A stretch of DNA of 64,000 nucleotides from a candidate division KSB1 bacterium (GTDB lineage Bacteria; Zhuqueibacterota; Zhuqueibacteria; Residuimicrobiales; Krinioviventaceae): assembly GCA_034521575.1 (NCBI GenBank), contig JAXHMJ010000002.1, forward strand, positions 404,706 through 468,705, in the 5' to 3' direction. Below the pieces are notes generated by a model. That model had not been told where the DNA came from. It worked only from the letters and a program-made list of their open reading frames with translations, and searched no databases. Numbering within the stretch: the first letter of the stretch is position 1; each line of letters begins with the position of its first letter. This document shows positions 9,199 through 18,312 of the stretch, piece by piece. Both the position numbers and the translations under genes were made by a program.

Positions 9199-9232
9199 AT
9201 TCAAGGTGGAGAGATCGCTCTCCACCTTGAAT
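9199..9232 (+). terminator. Strong hairpin ending the pilus-like operon
   Basis: An inverted repeat with 15-bp arms (9199-9213 and 9218-9232, core CAAGGTGGAGAG) and loop ATCG lies 8 bp after the last gene. There is no U-tract, so intrinsic termination is not certain. Confidence 0.6.
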
Positions 9233-9734
9233 TCATGATAGAATAAATGCGAAACGCGGGCCGGGTCAGTAGTGCGCTTGCCTTTGCTGTTATTCAATGT
9301 GTGAGTATAGAACAATTGTTTTTCATTCTTGTATCCTTGTCACGGGTGGAAGCAAATGTTACCCAGTTTGGCCATTGTTTCCGGTTTTGGCCATTTTTTC
9401 AATTGTTTTCTTGTCCAGCCTCATTATTTACAATGAAACGTATTTTCAAATCGCTTGACGACCTGTCGATTTGTTGTAACTAAAGTGTCGAACCCGGGGT
9501 AAGCCTTTTTCTCCTGCTGTGTTTTTTCTTTGCTTCTGAGATAAAATCTGTTAAATTAGTAAAGTCTGTCTTGACAGTCAGTGATACTTTTTAACCGGAA
9601 TTTTATAACGGTTTAATGGATACCGTGGGACTGCTTGTTGCAGGCGTGGCTCCAGTCCGGCATGATGGTTTGGATCAAGAATGCATTTGATGGATAGGTT
9701 TTGAATGATCAATATAACAATCGGAGAATAACAG
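9233..9734. other. Intergenic region without recognisable gene
   Basis: About 500 bp. A reading frame at 9247-9483 has no family resemblance and no good ribosome site. The phrase TTTGGCCATT occurs twice (near 9368 and 9387). A TTGACA hexamer lies at 9571-9576 but lacks a good -10 partner. CGGAGAATAACAG directly before 9735 is a plausible ribosome site for the next gene. Confidence 0.4.
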
Positions 9735-9968
9735 ATGTCCGATGACATGGATCCGCAAAAAAGCTCGATCCCGGGACGCACACTCGAGATCCTGGTGCGG
9801 GGATTTTACAAGGAATCTGAAAAATACGGATTCAAAAAAGTGGATTACATCCGCTTTGTCAATCAGCTTCTGGATATAGCCATGCAGGGCCGGCATGCGC
9901 AAAATCCCGGTATTCTCCAATGCGAATTTTTCCAAAAGAACCCGGAAAAAAATAAAACTGCCGATTAA
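9735..9968 (+). CDS. Small unknown protein upstream of a GNAT gene
   Basis: 77 residues, ATG preceded by CGGAGA at suitable spacing. The middle part (GRTLEILVRGFYKESEKYGF, then KKVDYIRFVNQLLDIAM) looks like a compact three-helix protein with conserved-looking aromatic and charged positions. The C-terminus is polar. The last 74 bp overlap the start of the acetyltransferase gene in another frame, which suggests translational coupling or that the acetyltransferase starts further downstream. I do not recognise a family. Confidence 0.5.
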   Translation: MSDDMDPQKSSIPGRTLEILVRGFYKESEKYGFKKVDYIRFVNQLLDIAMQGRHAQNPGILQCEFFQKNPEKNKTAD

Positions 9969-10455
9969 AAAGAAAGAATTAACCATACGTGCTTTGCAAA
10001 GCAAAGACAGGCCGATGATCGATATCTGGCTGGATGATCATGAAGGTCGCCGGTTTCTGGTTTCCAGCGTTACCGCCCGTATCGCTAATTTTGACAGTTT
10101 AATGACTGCGGATGATTGTGAACTGGCTGTCATAACGCTGCCTCAGGGTGTGCCGATCGGACTGTTGGCGTTTTTAAATATCGATCAGGTTCAAAAAAAA
10201 GCAGAGCTCCGCAAGATGATCGGCGACCCGTCCTTTCGAGGTCACGGGTACGGCAAAAAAGCCACAGACCTATGGATTCAATACGGTTTGAATACACTGG
10301 GACTGCGAAAAATTTATTTAAATACGCTGAACACCAATATTCGTAATATCAAACTGAATGAAGAATTGGGATTCAAAGTGGAAGGTGTGTTACGCAATGA
10401 GGTGTTTTTCGAAGGGGAATATCATGATGTGATGAGAATGGGGCTTGTTTTATAA
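9895..10455 (+). CDS. GNAT-family N-acetyltransferase (RimJ/RimL type)
   Basis: 186 residues from ATG 9895. The acetyltransferase fold starts at about residue 26 (ELTIRALQSKDRPMIDIWL), so the first 25 basic residues may not be translated; an ATT at 9964 is the only other nearby codon option. The acetyl-CoA loop is KMIGDPSFRGHGYGKKATDL (R-G-x-G-x-G/A type), followed by LNTLGLRKIYLNTLNTNIRN and LNEELGFKVEGVLRNEVFFE, the RimJ/L-like C-terminus. It probably acetylates an N-terminal or small-molecule amine; the substrate cannot be read from sequence. Confidence 0.8.
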   Translation: MRKIPVFSNANFSKRTRKKIKLPIKKKELTIRALQSKDRPMIDIWLDDHEGRRFLVSSVTARIANFDSLMTADDCELAVITLPQGVPIGLLAFLNIDQVQKKAELRKMIGDPSFRGHGYGKKATDLWIQYGLNTLGLRKIYLNTLNTNIRNIKLNEELGFKVEGVLRNEVFFEGEYHDVMRMGLVL

Positions 10456-10822
10456 TCGGGTGGTCTGCAACCGTAAAAGGTGATTGCGGCTGTATTTCGT
10501 ATTCAGATCGCCTCAATATCCGGTCCGAACAGAGCGGGTATGTGCTAAAGCCCCGAAAAAGCGGTGCGGGGCGATTAACCGTATTTTCCGAGCTAAAGCG
10601 CGCGACTATGAACTAAACGACGCGTCTGACGGGACGGGAGATGCCGGAAATGCAAAGCCGCTGATGGATTTCACTGGATTTTATTCGGGCCGTGTCTGAG
10701 GTTACACATTGGCATAAAAAAATCTTGCATTTGTCAATAAAAGATTATTATCTTTAAGCGCACCCGGGGAATGCTTCCAAAAGATTCAAACTGTAATTCC
10801 AAAACAAAAACTGGAGGGATGT
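10456..10822 (+). other. Possible structured leader before a secreted-protein gene
   Basis: There is no supported gene; a 71-codon frame at 10484 looks random. The segment is GC-rich with several complementary blocks: GCCCCG (10550-10555) with CGGGGC (10567-10572), flanked by repeated phrases GCTAAAGCC, GCTAAAGCG and GCAAAGCC. It then turns AT-rich (10710-10760), where a promoter would fit, and carries a CTGGAGGG ribosome site before 10823. I considered known riboswitch classes and none fits well. Confidence 0.3.
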
Positions 10823-11955
10823 ATGAAAACGGCTCACAGATTATCTGTTTTAATCATTTGGTTAACGTTTTGTGTCACGCTCATGGCGCAGCCGAATGCC
10901 TGGATCAATGAATTTCATTATGATAATGAGGGAGGCGATGTCGGTGAATTTGTTGAAGTCGCGGTTCCGGCAGAGTTGAGTGACAAACAAGACCTCCGCC
11001 TTTGTTTGTATAACGGGGCTAACGGTGAACGCTATGATTCTTATCATTCACTCGATGAGTTCATTCAGGGCGGGGCCGCAGGCAACCATATTTTGTACTA
11101 TACATACATTGACGGGATTCAAAACGGACCGGACGGTCTCTGCCTTGATTATAAGGGTACGGTCATTCAGTTTTTGAGCTATGAAGGACATTTTACAGCG
11201 ATGGACGGTCCTGCCGCTGGATTGAACAGTCAGGATATTGGTATTCAGGAAAGCGGTAGCACGCCGCTAAGCGGTTCTCTGGGCCTGGTGGGCGACGGAA
11301 TGAACTATTCCGAGTTTGTCTGGCAGGTTTTGACCGCGACTCCCGGCATGCCCAATACTGACCAGAGTCTTCCGGTGGAATTAATGAGCTTCCAGGCTGA
11401 ATATAAAGACCATGCAATCGAATTGACATGGCGCACAGCCAGCGAAACCAATTGTCTGGGCTTTTATATTGAACGCGGCGACTCGGTCCAGGGATACAAA
11501 CGGTTATCAAATATGATTCAGGCGGCCGGCACAACAAGCCAAATGCAGTCCTATGCCTGGCGCGACACCCGAATCATGCCGAACCGGAATTACGACTATC
11601 AACTTGTTGAAAAAGATGGAGCCGGTTCCGACCCATGTCAGTATCCGAGTCGGTGTACAGACAACCATGTCTGAAGAAAAATCCCGGATTCCGCAATCTT
11701 TTTGCTGTTTGTCGGTTTTTCCAAATCCTTTTAATCCCGGGACTGTGATAACGCTTGACCTGACAAAAGATGTGGGGTATGCTGAATGTTGGATTTATAA
11801 TCTGTTAGGGAGACCGGTCAAACAGTTGGAAAGCGGCGCTTTTACAGCCGGACAATACAGATTCTATTGGGACGGCGCTGACAGGATTCGGATCACACAC
11901 TGCAGCCGGTGTCTATTTCTGCCGGTTTCAGGCTGAGGAGCTTTATCGAGTGTAA
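10823..11955 (+). pseudogene. Secreted lamin-tail-like protein with FlgD-type C-terminal sorting domain, two frameshifts
   Basis: Signal peptide at residues 1-23 (LTFCVTLMAQ). A lamin-tail-like domain follows (AWINEFHYDNEGGDVGEFVE to FVWQVLTATPGMPN), then an Fn3-like module (LPVELMSFQAEYKDHAIELT, TNCLGFYIERGD). The first frame ends at 11674. Family-type sequence continues in a second frame (VFPNPFNPGTVITLDL, IYNLLGRPVKQLES, AGQYRFYWDG). After about 11884 a third frame gives the end (TAAGVYFCRFQAEELYRV, stop at 11953). Together they form one protein of about 375 residues ending in a FlgD/T9SS-like sorting domain. Both shifts equal one extra base, so this is either a decayed gene or, as for several essential genes here, a sequencing artefact. 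Confidence 0.7.
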
Positions 11956-12228
11956 AACTGATAAAATCTCACTGATAAAAAGGATATGACCTTGAAAAAC
12001 GAGGTCACATTCTTTTTGAATGTACCGTATACATGAGCAATCCTCATTCGGAACCGGCATCCGGTCAGGGTCGCGATATGCGCAATGTGAATCAGGGTTT
12101 GGAATATGATTTGCATTCCATATCGGGATCAATGGTTTACGGCGTTGCCTGCCTTTTCCGTCCCCAAAGGGACGGGGACGGGAAAGGAATTTGCGGCTAT
12201 AGATATTTTGTCCCTACGGGACAGATTA

Positions 12229-12324
12229 CAATAGTCGGGACAGGCTCCCGATAATCGGGACAGGCTCCCCGATAATCGGGACAGGCTCCGATAACCGGGA
12301 CAGGTCCCGATGCTTCGGGACAGG
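12229..12324 (+). repeat. Short hairpin-repeat array, diverged first unit (5 copies)
   Basis: Five copies of a motif of the form CCCGATNNTCGGGACAGGCT with variable centre. Each copy can fold CCCGA against TCGGG. Confidence 0.8.
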
Positions 12325-12673
12325 TGCGTCGACGGCATTGAATGGAATAGTGGCGCGGGGCGCATCGCTGTGCCCACGCAAAAACAGACAAGATTACGTA
12401 TAAATTTGTGGGAGCAGCGCAGACCGTAGTTCAATCACGCGCCGCTATTTGCAAAGCCAGGCATTTTCAAATCCGCGAAACACCCGGTCTGATGAAATTT
12501 TGCACAATCCCCGTCCCGGTAGGGACGGTATATCTATAGCAATATCTATCAAACGAAAAACAGGCGTCCCGTAGGGACGCAATATGACCAATTTTAATCA
12601 GGGTGTGGAAAACCCTTTTCAGCACATTCCGGAATCAATCGTTCGCAGCGTTGACTGACGGTTCCGGCCTATG

Positions 12674-12697
12674 GCACCCCTGACGGGGTGCTTTTTT
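12674..12697 (+). terminator. Terminator-like hairpin, repeated once per satellite unit
   Basis: GCACCCC (12674-12680), loop TGAC, GGGGTGC (12685-12691), then six T. Copies recur in the units near 13287, 13743, 14314, 14853 and 15364. The plus-strand T-run suggests plus-strand transcription ending here. Confidence 0.7.
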
Positions 12698-12744
12698 GGG
12701 GTTCGCATGGGTTCTATAGATATTTTTTCCCTACGGGACAGATT

Positions 12745-12935
12745 CCCGATAGTCGGGACAGGCTCCCGATGCTCGGGACAAGCCCCGATAGTCAGGACAG
12801 GCTCCCGATGTTCGGGACAGGCCCGATAGTCGGGACAGGCCCCGATGCTCGGGACAGGCTCCGATCAGACGGGACAGGCCCCGATGCTCGGGACAGGCTC
12901 CGATAGACGGGACAGGTCCCGATGCTTGGGACAGG
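12745..12935 (+). repeat. Short hairpin-repeat array (10 copies)
   Basis: The longest array. Centres read AGT, GCT, GTT, CAGA and AGA between CCCGAT and CGGGACAG; one copy has CAGGACAG and one ends in GGGACAAG. Confidence 0.85.
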
Positions 12936-13355
12936 TGCGTCGACGGTATCGAATGGAATAGTGGCGCGGGGCGCATCGCTGTGCCCACGCAAAAACAGAC
13001 AAGATTACGTATAAATTTGTGGGAGCAGCGCAGACCGTCGTTCAATCAGCACGCCGCTATTTACAAAGCCAGGCATTTTCAAATCCGCGAAACACCCGGT
13101 CTGATGAAATTTTGCACAATCCCCGTCCCGGTAGGGACGGTATATCTATAGCAATATCCATCAAACAAAAACAGGCGTCCCGTAGGGACGCAAAATGACC
13201 AATTTTAATCAGGGTGTGGGAAACCCTTTCCAGCACATCCCGGAATCAATCGTTTGAAGCGTTGCCTGACGGTACCGGCATATAGCACCCCTGACGGGGC
13301 GCTTTTTTGGGGTTCGCATGGGTTCTATAGATATTTTGTCCCTACGGGACAGATT

Positions 13356-13393
13356 CCCGATAGTCGGGACAGATTCCCGATGCTCGGGACAGG
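13356..13393 (+). repeat. Short hairpin-repeat array (2 copies)
   Basis: Two copies, with centres AGT and GCT, in the shortest (457-bp) unit. Confidence 0.8.
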
Positions 13394-13811
13394 TGCGTCG
13401 ATGGTATCGAATGGAATAGTGGCGTGGAACGCATCGCTGTGCCCACGCAAAAACAGACAAGATTACGTATAAATTTGTGGGAGCAGCGCAGACCGTAGTT
13501 CAATCACGCGCCGCTATTTGCAAAGGCAGGCATTTTCAAATCCGCGAAACACCCGGTCTGATGAAATTTTGCACAATCCCCGTCCCGGCAGGGACGGTAT
13601 ATCTATAGCAATATCCATCAAACAAAAACAGGCGTCCCGTAGGGACGCAATATGACCAATTTTAATCAGGGTGTGGGAAACCCTTTCCAGCACATCCCGG
13701 AATCAATCGTTTGCAGCCTTGACTGCCGTTTTCGGCATATGGCACCCCTGACGGGGTGCTTTTTTGGGTTCGCATGGGTTCTATAGATATTTTGTCCCTA
13801 CGGGACAGATT

Positions 13812-13965
13812 CCCGATAGTCGGGACAGGCTCCCGATGCTCGGGACAGGCTCCCGATGTTCGGGACAGGCTCCCGATGTTCGGGACAGGCCCGATAGTCG
13901 GGACAGGCTCCCGATGCTTGGGACAGGCTCCCGATGTTCGGGACAGGCCCGATGTTCGGGACAGG
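13812..13965 (+). repeat. Short hairpin-repeat array (8 copies)
   Basis: Eight copies in a 572-bp unit; GTT centres dominate and two adjacent copies are identical, consistent with recent slippage or unequal exchange. Confidence 0.85.
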
Positions 13966-14384
13966 TGCGTCGACGGTATCGAATGGAATAGTGGCGTGGA
14001 ACGCCTCGCTGTGCCCACGCAAAAACAGACAAGATTACGTATAAATTTGTGGGAGCAGCGCAGACCGTCGTTCAATCACGCGCCGCTATTTACAAAGCCA
14101 GGCATTTTCAAATCCGCGAAACACCCGGTCTGATGAAATTTTGCACAATCCCCGTCCCGGTAGGGACGGTATATCTATAGCAATATCTATCAAACGAAAA
14201 CAGGCGTCCCGTAGGGACGCAATATGACCAATTTTAATCAGGGTGTGGAAAACCCTTTTCAGCACATCCCGGAATCAATCGTTCGCAGCGTTGACTGACG
14301 GTTCCGGCCTATGGCACCCCCTGACGGGGTGCTTTTTTGGGTTCGCATGGGTTCTATAGATATTTTTTCCCTACGGGACAGATT

Positions 14385-14499
14385 CCCGATAGTCAGGACA
14401 GGCTCCCGATGCTTGGGACAGGCTCCCGATAATCGGGACAGGCTCCGATAACCGGGACAGGTCCCGATAACCGGGACAGGTCCCGATGCTTGGGACAGG
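14385..14499 (+). repeat. Short hairpin-repeat array (6 copies)
   Basis: Six copies in a 535-bp unit; two adjacent copies carry the centre AAC, shared with the diverged first unit. Confidence 0.85.
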
Positions 14500-14919
14500 T
14501 GCGTCGACGGTATCGAATGGAATAGTGGCGTGGAACGCCTCGCTGTGCCCACGCAAAAACAGACAAGATTACGTATAAATTTGTGGGAGCAGCGCAGACC
14601 GTCGTTCAATCACGCGCCGCTATTTACAAAGCCAGGCATTTTCAAATCCGCGAAACACCCGGTCTGATGAAGTTTTGCACAATCCCCGTCCCGGTCAGGG
14701 ACGGTATATCTATAGCAATATCTATCAAACGAAAACAGGCGTCCCGTAGGGACGCAATATGACCAATTTTAATCAGGGTGTGGAAAACCCTTTTCAGCAC
14801 ATCCCGGAATCAATCGTTCGCAGCGTTGACTGACGGTTCCGGCCTATGGCACCCCCTGACGGGGTGCTTTTTTGGGTTCGCATGGGTTCTATAGATATTT
14901 TTTCCCTACGGGACAGATT

Positions 14920-15014
14920 CCCGATAGTCAGGACAGGCTCCCGATGCTCGGGACAGGCTCCCGATGTTCGGGACAGGCCCGATAGTCGGGACAGGCCCCG
15001 ATGCTTGGGACAGG
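14920..15014 (+). repeat. Short hairpin-repeat array (5 copies)
   Basis: Five copies in a 514-bp unit, with the order AGT, GCT, GTT, AGT, GCT resembling the start of the 10-copy array. Confidence 0.85.
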
Positions 15015-15433
15015 TGCGTCGACGGCATTGAATGGAATAGTGGCGTGGAACGCATCGCTGTGCCCACGCAAAAACAGACAAGATTACGTATAAATTTGTG
15101 GGAGCAGCGCAGACCGTAGTTCAATCACGCGCCGCTATTTGCAAAGCCAGGCATTTTCAAATCTGCGAAACACCCGGTCTGATGAAATTTTGCACAATCC
15201 CCGTCCCGGTAGGGACGGTATATCTATAGCAATATCCATCAAACAAAAACAGGCGTCCCGTAGGGACGCAATATGACCAATTTTAATCAGGGTGTGGGAA
15301 ACCCTTTCCAGCACATCCCGGAATCAATCGTTTGCAGCCTTGACTGCCGTTTTCGGCCTATGGCACCCCCTGACGGGGTGCTTTTTTGGGTTCGCATGGG
15401 TTCTATAGATATTTTGTCCCTACGGGACAGATT

Positions 15434-15490
15434 CCCGATAGTCGGGACAGGCTCCCGATGCTCGGGACAGGCTCCGATAGACGGGACAAG
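15434..15490 (+). repeat. Short hairpin-repeat array (3 copies)
   Basis: Three copies in a 476-bp unit; the last ends GGGACAAG instead of GGGACAGG. Confidence 0.8.
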
Positions 15491-15907
15491 TGCGTCGACG
15501 GTATCGAATGGAATAGTGGCGTGGAACGCATCGCTGTGCCCACGCAAAAACAGACAAGATTACGTATAAATTTGTGGGAGCAGCGCAGACCGTAGTTCAA
15601 TCACGCGCCGCTATTTGCAAAGCCAGGCATTTTCAAATCCGCGAAACATCCGGTCTGATGAAATTTTGCACAATCCCCGTCCCGGTAGGGACGGTATATC
15701 TATAGCAATATCTATCAAACGAAAACAGGCGTCCCGTAGGGACGCAAAATGACCAATTTTAATCAGGGTGTGGAAAACCCTTTTCAGCACATCCCGGAAT
15801 CAATCGTTCGCAGCGTTGACTGCCTTTTACGGCATATACCGTCCCGATGGGACGGGGACAGAGGGGAGATTTCAGACTATAAATATTTTGTCCCTACGGG
15901 ACAGGCT

Positions 15908-15944
15908 CCCGATAGTCGGGACAGGCTCCGATAGTCGGGACAGG
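15908..15944 (+). repeat. Short hairpin-repeat array (2 copies), last unit
   Basis: Two AGT-centred copies, after which the constant segment of the unit is replaced by unrelated sequence. Confidence 0.75.
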
Positions 15945-15960
15945 CTGAGTGCCAACAGGA

Positions 15961-16444
15961 TTGAATGTGCGAGCCCTGGCACCCATCAGGTTGGCTGCAG
16001 CACAGACCATGTCCCAAGGGCGCACCGCCCCGGCGTGAATCAGCCAAAAGGCAGACGCAGCACCGGGGCTCGGAGAAGAAAGCCTCCGCCAGCTGGCGGA
16101 GCTGACAGAACGGTCATTGCAAACGCCTGGGATCAAACAGCAATTCATTGCCAAAAGCTCTATGTGTAAATCAGGAATAGGGCGCTTGAGCGTCCTTTCT
16201 TCTCTGAGCCCACGGACCTGTCCGCCCACCGTGGATTTATTCGTGGGCGGTTTCGCATAGGCGCACGATTGAGCCCACAGAAAAACCGACAATATACTTA
16301 CGTATAAATCGGCTACTGCATCCCCCCGAATGCAATAATCCTGCAAAAAACATAGAATACGCTTCGCTTGCGCATCCCCTGAATGAATCAGCCTGAAATC
16401 AGACGCAATGAGTCATCAATCCTGCACCATTTTCGTCCCGGTAG
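15961..16444. other. Non-coding edge of the satellite with palindromes
   Basis: No supported gene. It contains a perfect 18-bp palindrome at 16084-16101 (CTCCGCCAGCTGGCGGAG) and a hairpin CCGCCCAC (16222-16229) / GTGGGCGG (16243-16250). A diverged relative of the satellite constant segment lies near 16265-16315 (GAGCCCACAG, then TTACGTATAAAT). This may be an older, decayed unit. Confidence 0.45.
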
Positions 16445-17164
16445 TTATTCTGTTTGAAACGACTGTTTTGTTCTTTTCGAGTAAAATGCACAGGTTACAA
16501 AAGTCAAGAGGATATAACATAAAATATAATAACCCAATGAAATGCCAAGCGGTTTATATAAAAGAACGGCAAGAATAACCATAGGAAGATAAAAAAGTGC
16601 CGCAATATTGAGGGTATCACTATAGTCAAGATTACCGTCTCCAAAGGCGTCCAGCATAATACCGATACCGCCGGCAAAGGCAATGAGAAGAAAGTTGAGA
16701 ATAAAAATCAAGACAGTTAGTGTGAACGCCGCCGAGATTAGAATGATTTGTGAATAATGATCAATCTTGCGGCCCATTTCTGCTGTATTGACAACGGTTG
16801 TATCATCTTCAGACGTGAGTCCGTCAAGATCAAAGGACCGGATACCGGTTTTGCCTTGATACCATAGCTCGTCAGGTGTAAAAAAAAGCGAATACCGCGG
16901 GGTATCGGCAAATCTGCTGCTGTCCGGTTTATGATCAAAAAGCACCTGAACCCCGTTATCCAGTGTAACCCGGCTTGGCAGGTCTCCCTGCAGATCAACG
17001 CCGTCCTCCATAAGCAGAATCCGGGGACTGTCCGCATCGAACAGCGGACGATAAATGGAAATATAGTCATTGATTTTTTGACTGGCAGGAACAATGATCA
17101 TACCCGTTATAAATAAAGCGCTGACCAGAGCGCTGATCCAGGTGAGACCTTTAACTTTATTCAT
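16445..17164 (-). CDS. DUF1189-like integral membrane protein
   Basis: 239 residues. One N-terminal membrane helix (GLTWISALVSALFITGMIIV), an exported domain of about 115 residues with many Asp, then at least three more helices in the C-terminal third (IILISAAFTLTVLIFILNFL, LFYLPMVILAVLLY, ISLGYYILCYILLTFVTC). This topology fits DUF1189-type proteins, whose role is unknown. Its start overlaps the 3' end of the butyrate kinase gene by 8 bp on the same strand, so the two are co-transcribed. No link to butyrate metabolism is shown by the sequence. Confidence 0.6.
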   Translation of the reverse strand: MNKVKGLTWISALVSALFITGMIIVPASQKINDYISIYRPLFDADSPRILLMEDGVDLQGDLPSRVTLDNGVQVLFDHKPDSSRFADTPRYSLFFTPDELWYQGKTGIRSFDLDGLTSEDDTTVVNTAEMGRKIDHYSQIILISAAFTLTVLIFILNFLLIAFAGGIGIMLDAFGDGNLDYSDTLNIAALFYLPMVILAVLLYKPLGISLGYYILCYILLTFVTCAFYSKRTKQSFQTE

Positions 17165-18218
17165 AGATTTTTACCGGCTCTTTATTCAACAAAACCCGCA
17201 ATGCGCCCGACGCCATGGCCTGCATTTCCAGCTCTCCGGGACATGTCAGGACCGGGGCAATGAATTTAATATAGGCACAAAGTTCTGAAACAAACAATTT
17301 CGAATGCACCAGACCGCCGGTGAGAAATACCGCATCTACATCACCTTTAAGCGCTGCGGCGGCGGCTCCGGTTTCTTTGGCGATTTGATAGATCATGGCA
17401 TCCCATATCAGACGGACATTGGGATCATGTCGCTGGCCTTGCACTTTTTTCATGTCGGATGTGCCCAGATAGGCATAAACACCGCCCCGGCCGTTGATCA
17501 TGGATAATACAGACGCCTGATCGTGTTCACCGGTAAAACAGAATCGGACCAGGGGCTGGGTAGGGAGGGAGCCGCTGCGCTGGGGAGAAAAGGGACCGCT
17601 GTTTGAGGCATCATTGACATCAATGATGCGTCCGCCGACCAGGCTGGCAACTGAAATGCCGCCGCCCAGATGCAAACCGACAAAGCGGGTGCCGTCGATC
17701 TGTTTGTTTACTTTTTCCGCGGCCCAAAAGGCAGCGGCTCTTAGATTCAAGGCATGCGAAAGGCATTTGCGCTCAAAGGCGGGATGACCGGACAGTCGTG
17801 ATACCGGCTCGAATTCGTCCACGGAAACCGGATCTACTACGAAAGCGGGGCAGTCATATGACCGGGCCATATCCCGCGCCAGCACACACCCCAGGTTGGA
17901 AACATGCTCTCCCTGAACATTGGCGCGAGCGTCCTGGATCATAGCTTGATTAACCGCGTAGGTGCCGCGTTTCACCGGCTTGAGCAAACCGCCGCGCCCC
18001 ACAACCGCATCCGGGGTTTTTATGTTTTGTTCCTGCAAAAACGTTTGAATCTCGGATAATCTATCTGTATATTCACTCCAGATATCAGCTTTTCCGGAAT
18101 TTGCAGGATGGGTAATGCTGTTTTCTATGATGGGTGTCGTATTTTCAAACAATGCGAGCTTGCTGGACGTGGAACCGGGATTAATCACCAGAATAGAAAA
18201 AGACGGATGTGTTGACAT
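17157..18218 (-). CDS. buk: Butyrate kinase
   Basis: 353 residues, normal for the family. It belongs to the acetokinase branch of the ASKHA fold: N-terminal ILVINPGSTSSKLALFEN (phosphate-1 loop), VGRGGLLKPVKRGTYAVN, HLGGGISVASLVGGRIIDVN (phosphate-2), SGPFSPQRSGSLP, and VDAVFLTGGLVHSKLF (adenosine loop). It converts butyryl-phosphate plus ADP to butyrate plus ATP, or works in reverse, in the cytoplasm. Family knowledge: branched-chain acyl substrates are also possible. No phosphotransbutyrylase gene is next to it within the window. Divergent from the GH97 gene across a 94-bp gap that must contain both promoters. Confidence 0.92.
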   Translation of the reverse strand: MSTHPSFSILVINPGSTSSKLALFENTTPIIENSITHPANSGKADIWSEYTDRLSEIQTFLQEQNIKTPDAVVGRGGLLKPVKRGTYAVNQAMIQDARANVQGEHVSNLGCVLARDMARSYDCPAFVVDPVSVDEFEPVSRLSGHPAFERKCLSHALNLRAAAFWAAEKVNKQIDGTRFVGLHLGGGISVASLVGGRIIDVNDASNSGPFSPQRSGSLPTQPLVRFCFTGEHDQASVLSMINGRGGVYAYLGTSDMKKVQGQRHDPNVRLIWDAMIYQIAKETGAAAAALKGDVDAVFLTGGLVHSKLFVSELCAYIKFIAPVLTCPGELEMQAMASGALRVLLNKEPVKIYE

Positions 18219-18312
18219 AGGACCACCTTTGTTTGTGTGTCGCGATAAATGTAATGGGCTTGCAGATCAAAGTCAAGTTTCTTTTCAATCATATAAACAC
18301 GAGGATGAACGT

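Larger units (their letters stand above)
12080..15960. repeat. Nested satellite: long tandem units each carrying an array of 19-20 bp hairpin repeats
   Basis: Six complete units begin at the phrase ATGACCAATTTTAATCAGGG at 12584, 13195, 13652, 14224, 14759 and 15273 (lengths 611, 457, 572, 535, 514, 476), with a seventh start at 15749 and a diverged partial unit before 12584. Each unit has the same order: a terminator-like hairpin (GCACCCC/GGGGTGC plus T-run), CCCTACGGGACAG, a short-repeat array, a constant segment of about 250 bp, then CGTCCCGGTAGGGACG and GGCGTCCCGTAGGGACGC. Array copy numbers are 5, 10, 2, 8, 6, 5, 3 and 2. Unit length rises by about 19 bp per short repeat. No reading frame persists across units. 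Confidence 0.9.

Noticed and set aside
9247-9483. Possible 78-residue protein
   Set aside because: No family resemblance or ribosome site; composition looks like translated intergenic DNA.
10520-10690. Cyclic-di-GMP or cobalamin riboswitch
   Set aside because: GCAAAGCC-like phrases recall the c-di-GMP-I motif, but the tetraloop receptor and flanking stems are not in the right order; the cobalamin box is absent.
10484-10699. Possible 71-residue protein
   Set aside because: Arg/Ala-rich random-looking translation of a GC-rich, probably structured segment.
12129-15600. Series of minus-strand frames of 60-140 codons with repeating C-P-E-H-R-E-P-V-P-T-I-G type peptides
   Set aside because: They come from the hairpin repeats lacking stops in one frame, change frame from unit to unit with repeat number, and have no ribosome sites or family resemblance.
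12229-15944. CRISPR array
   Set aside because: The short repeats follow each other without unique spacers of constant length, are only 19-20 bp, and no cas gene is present.
18115-18312. N-terminal extension of the GH97 gene
   Set aside because: The frame is open but antisense to buk, and a signal peptide with ribosome site begins at 18313.
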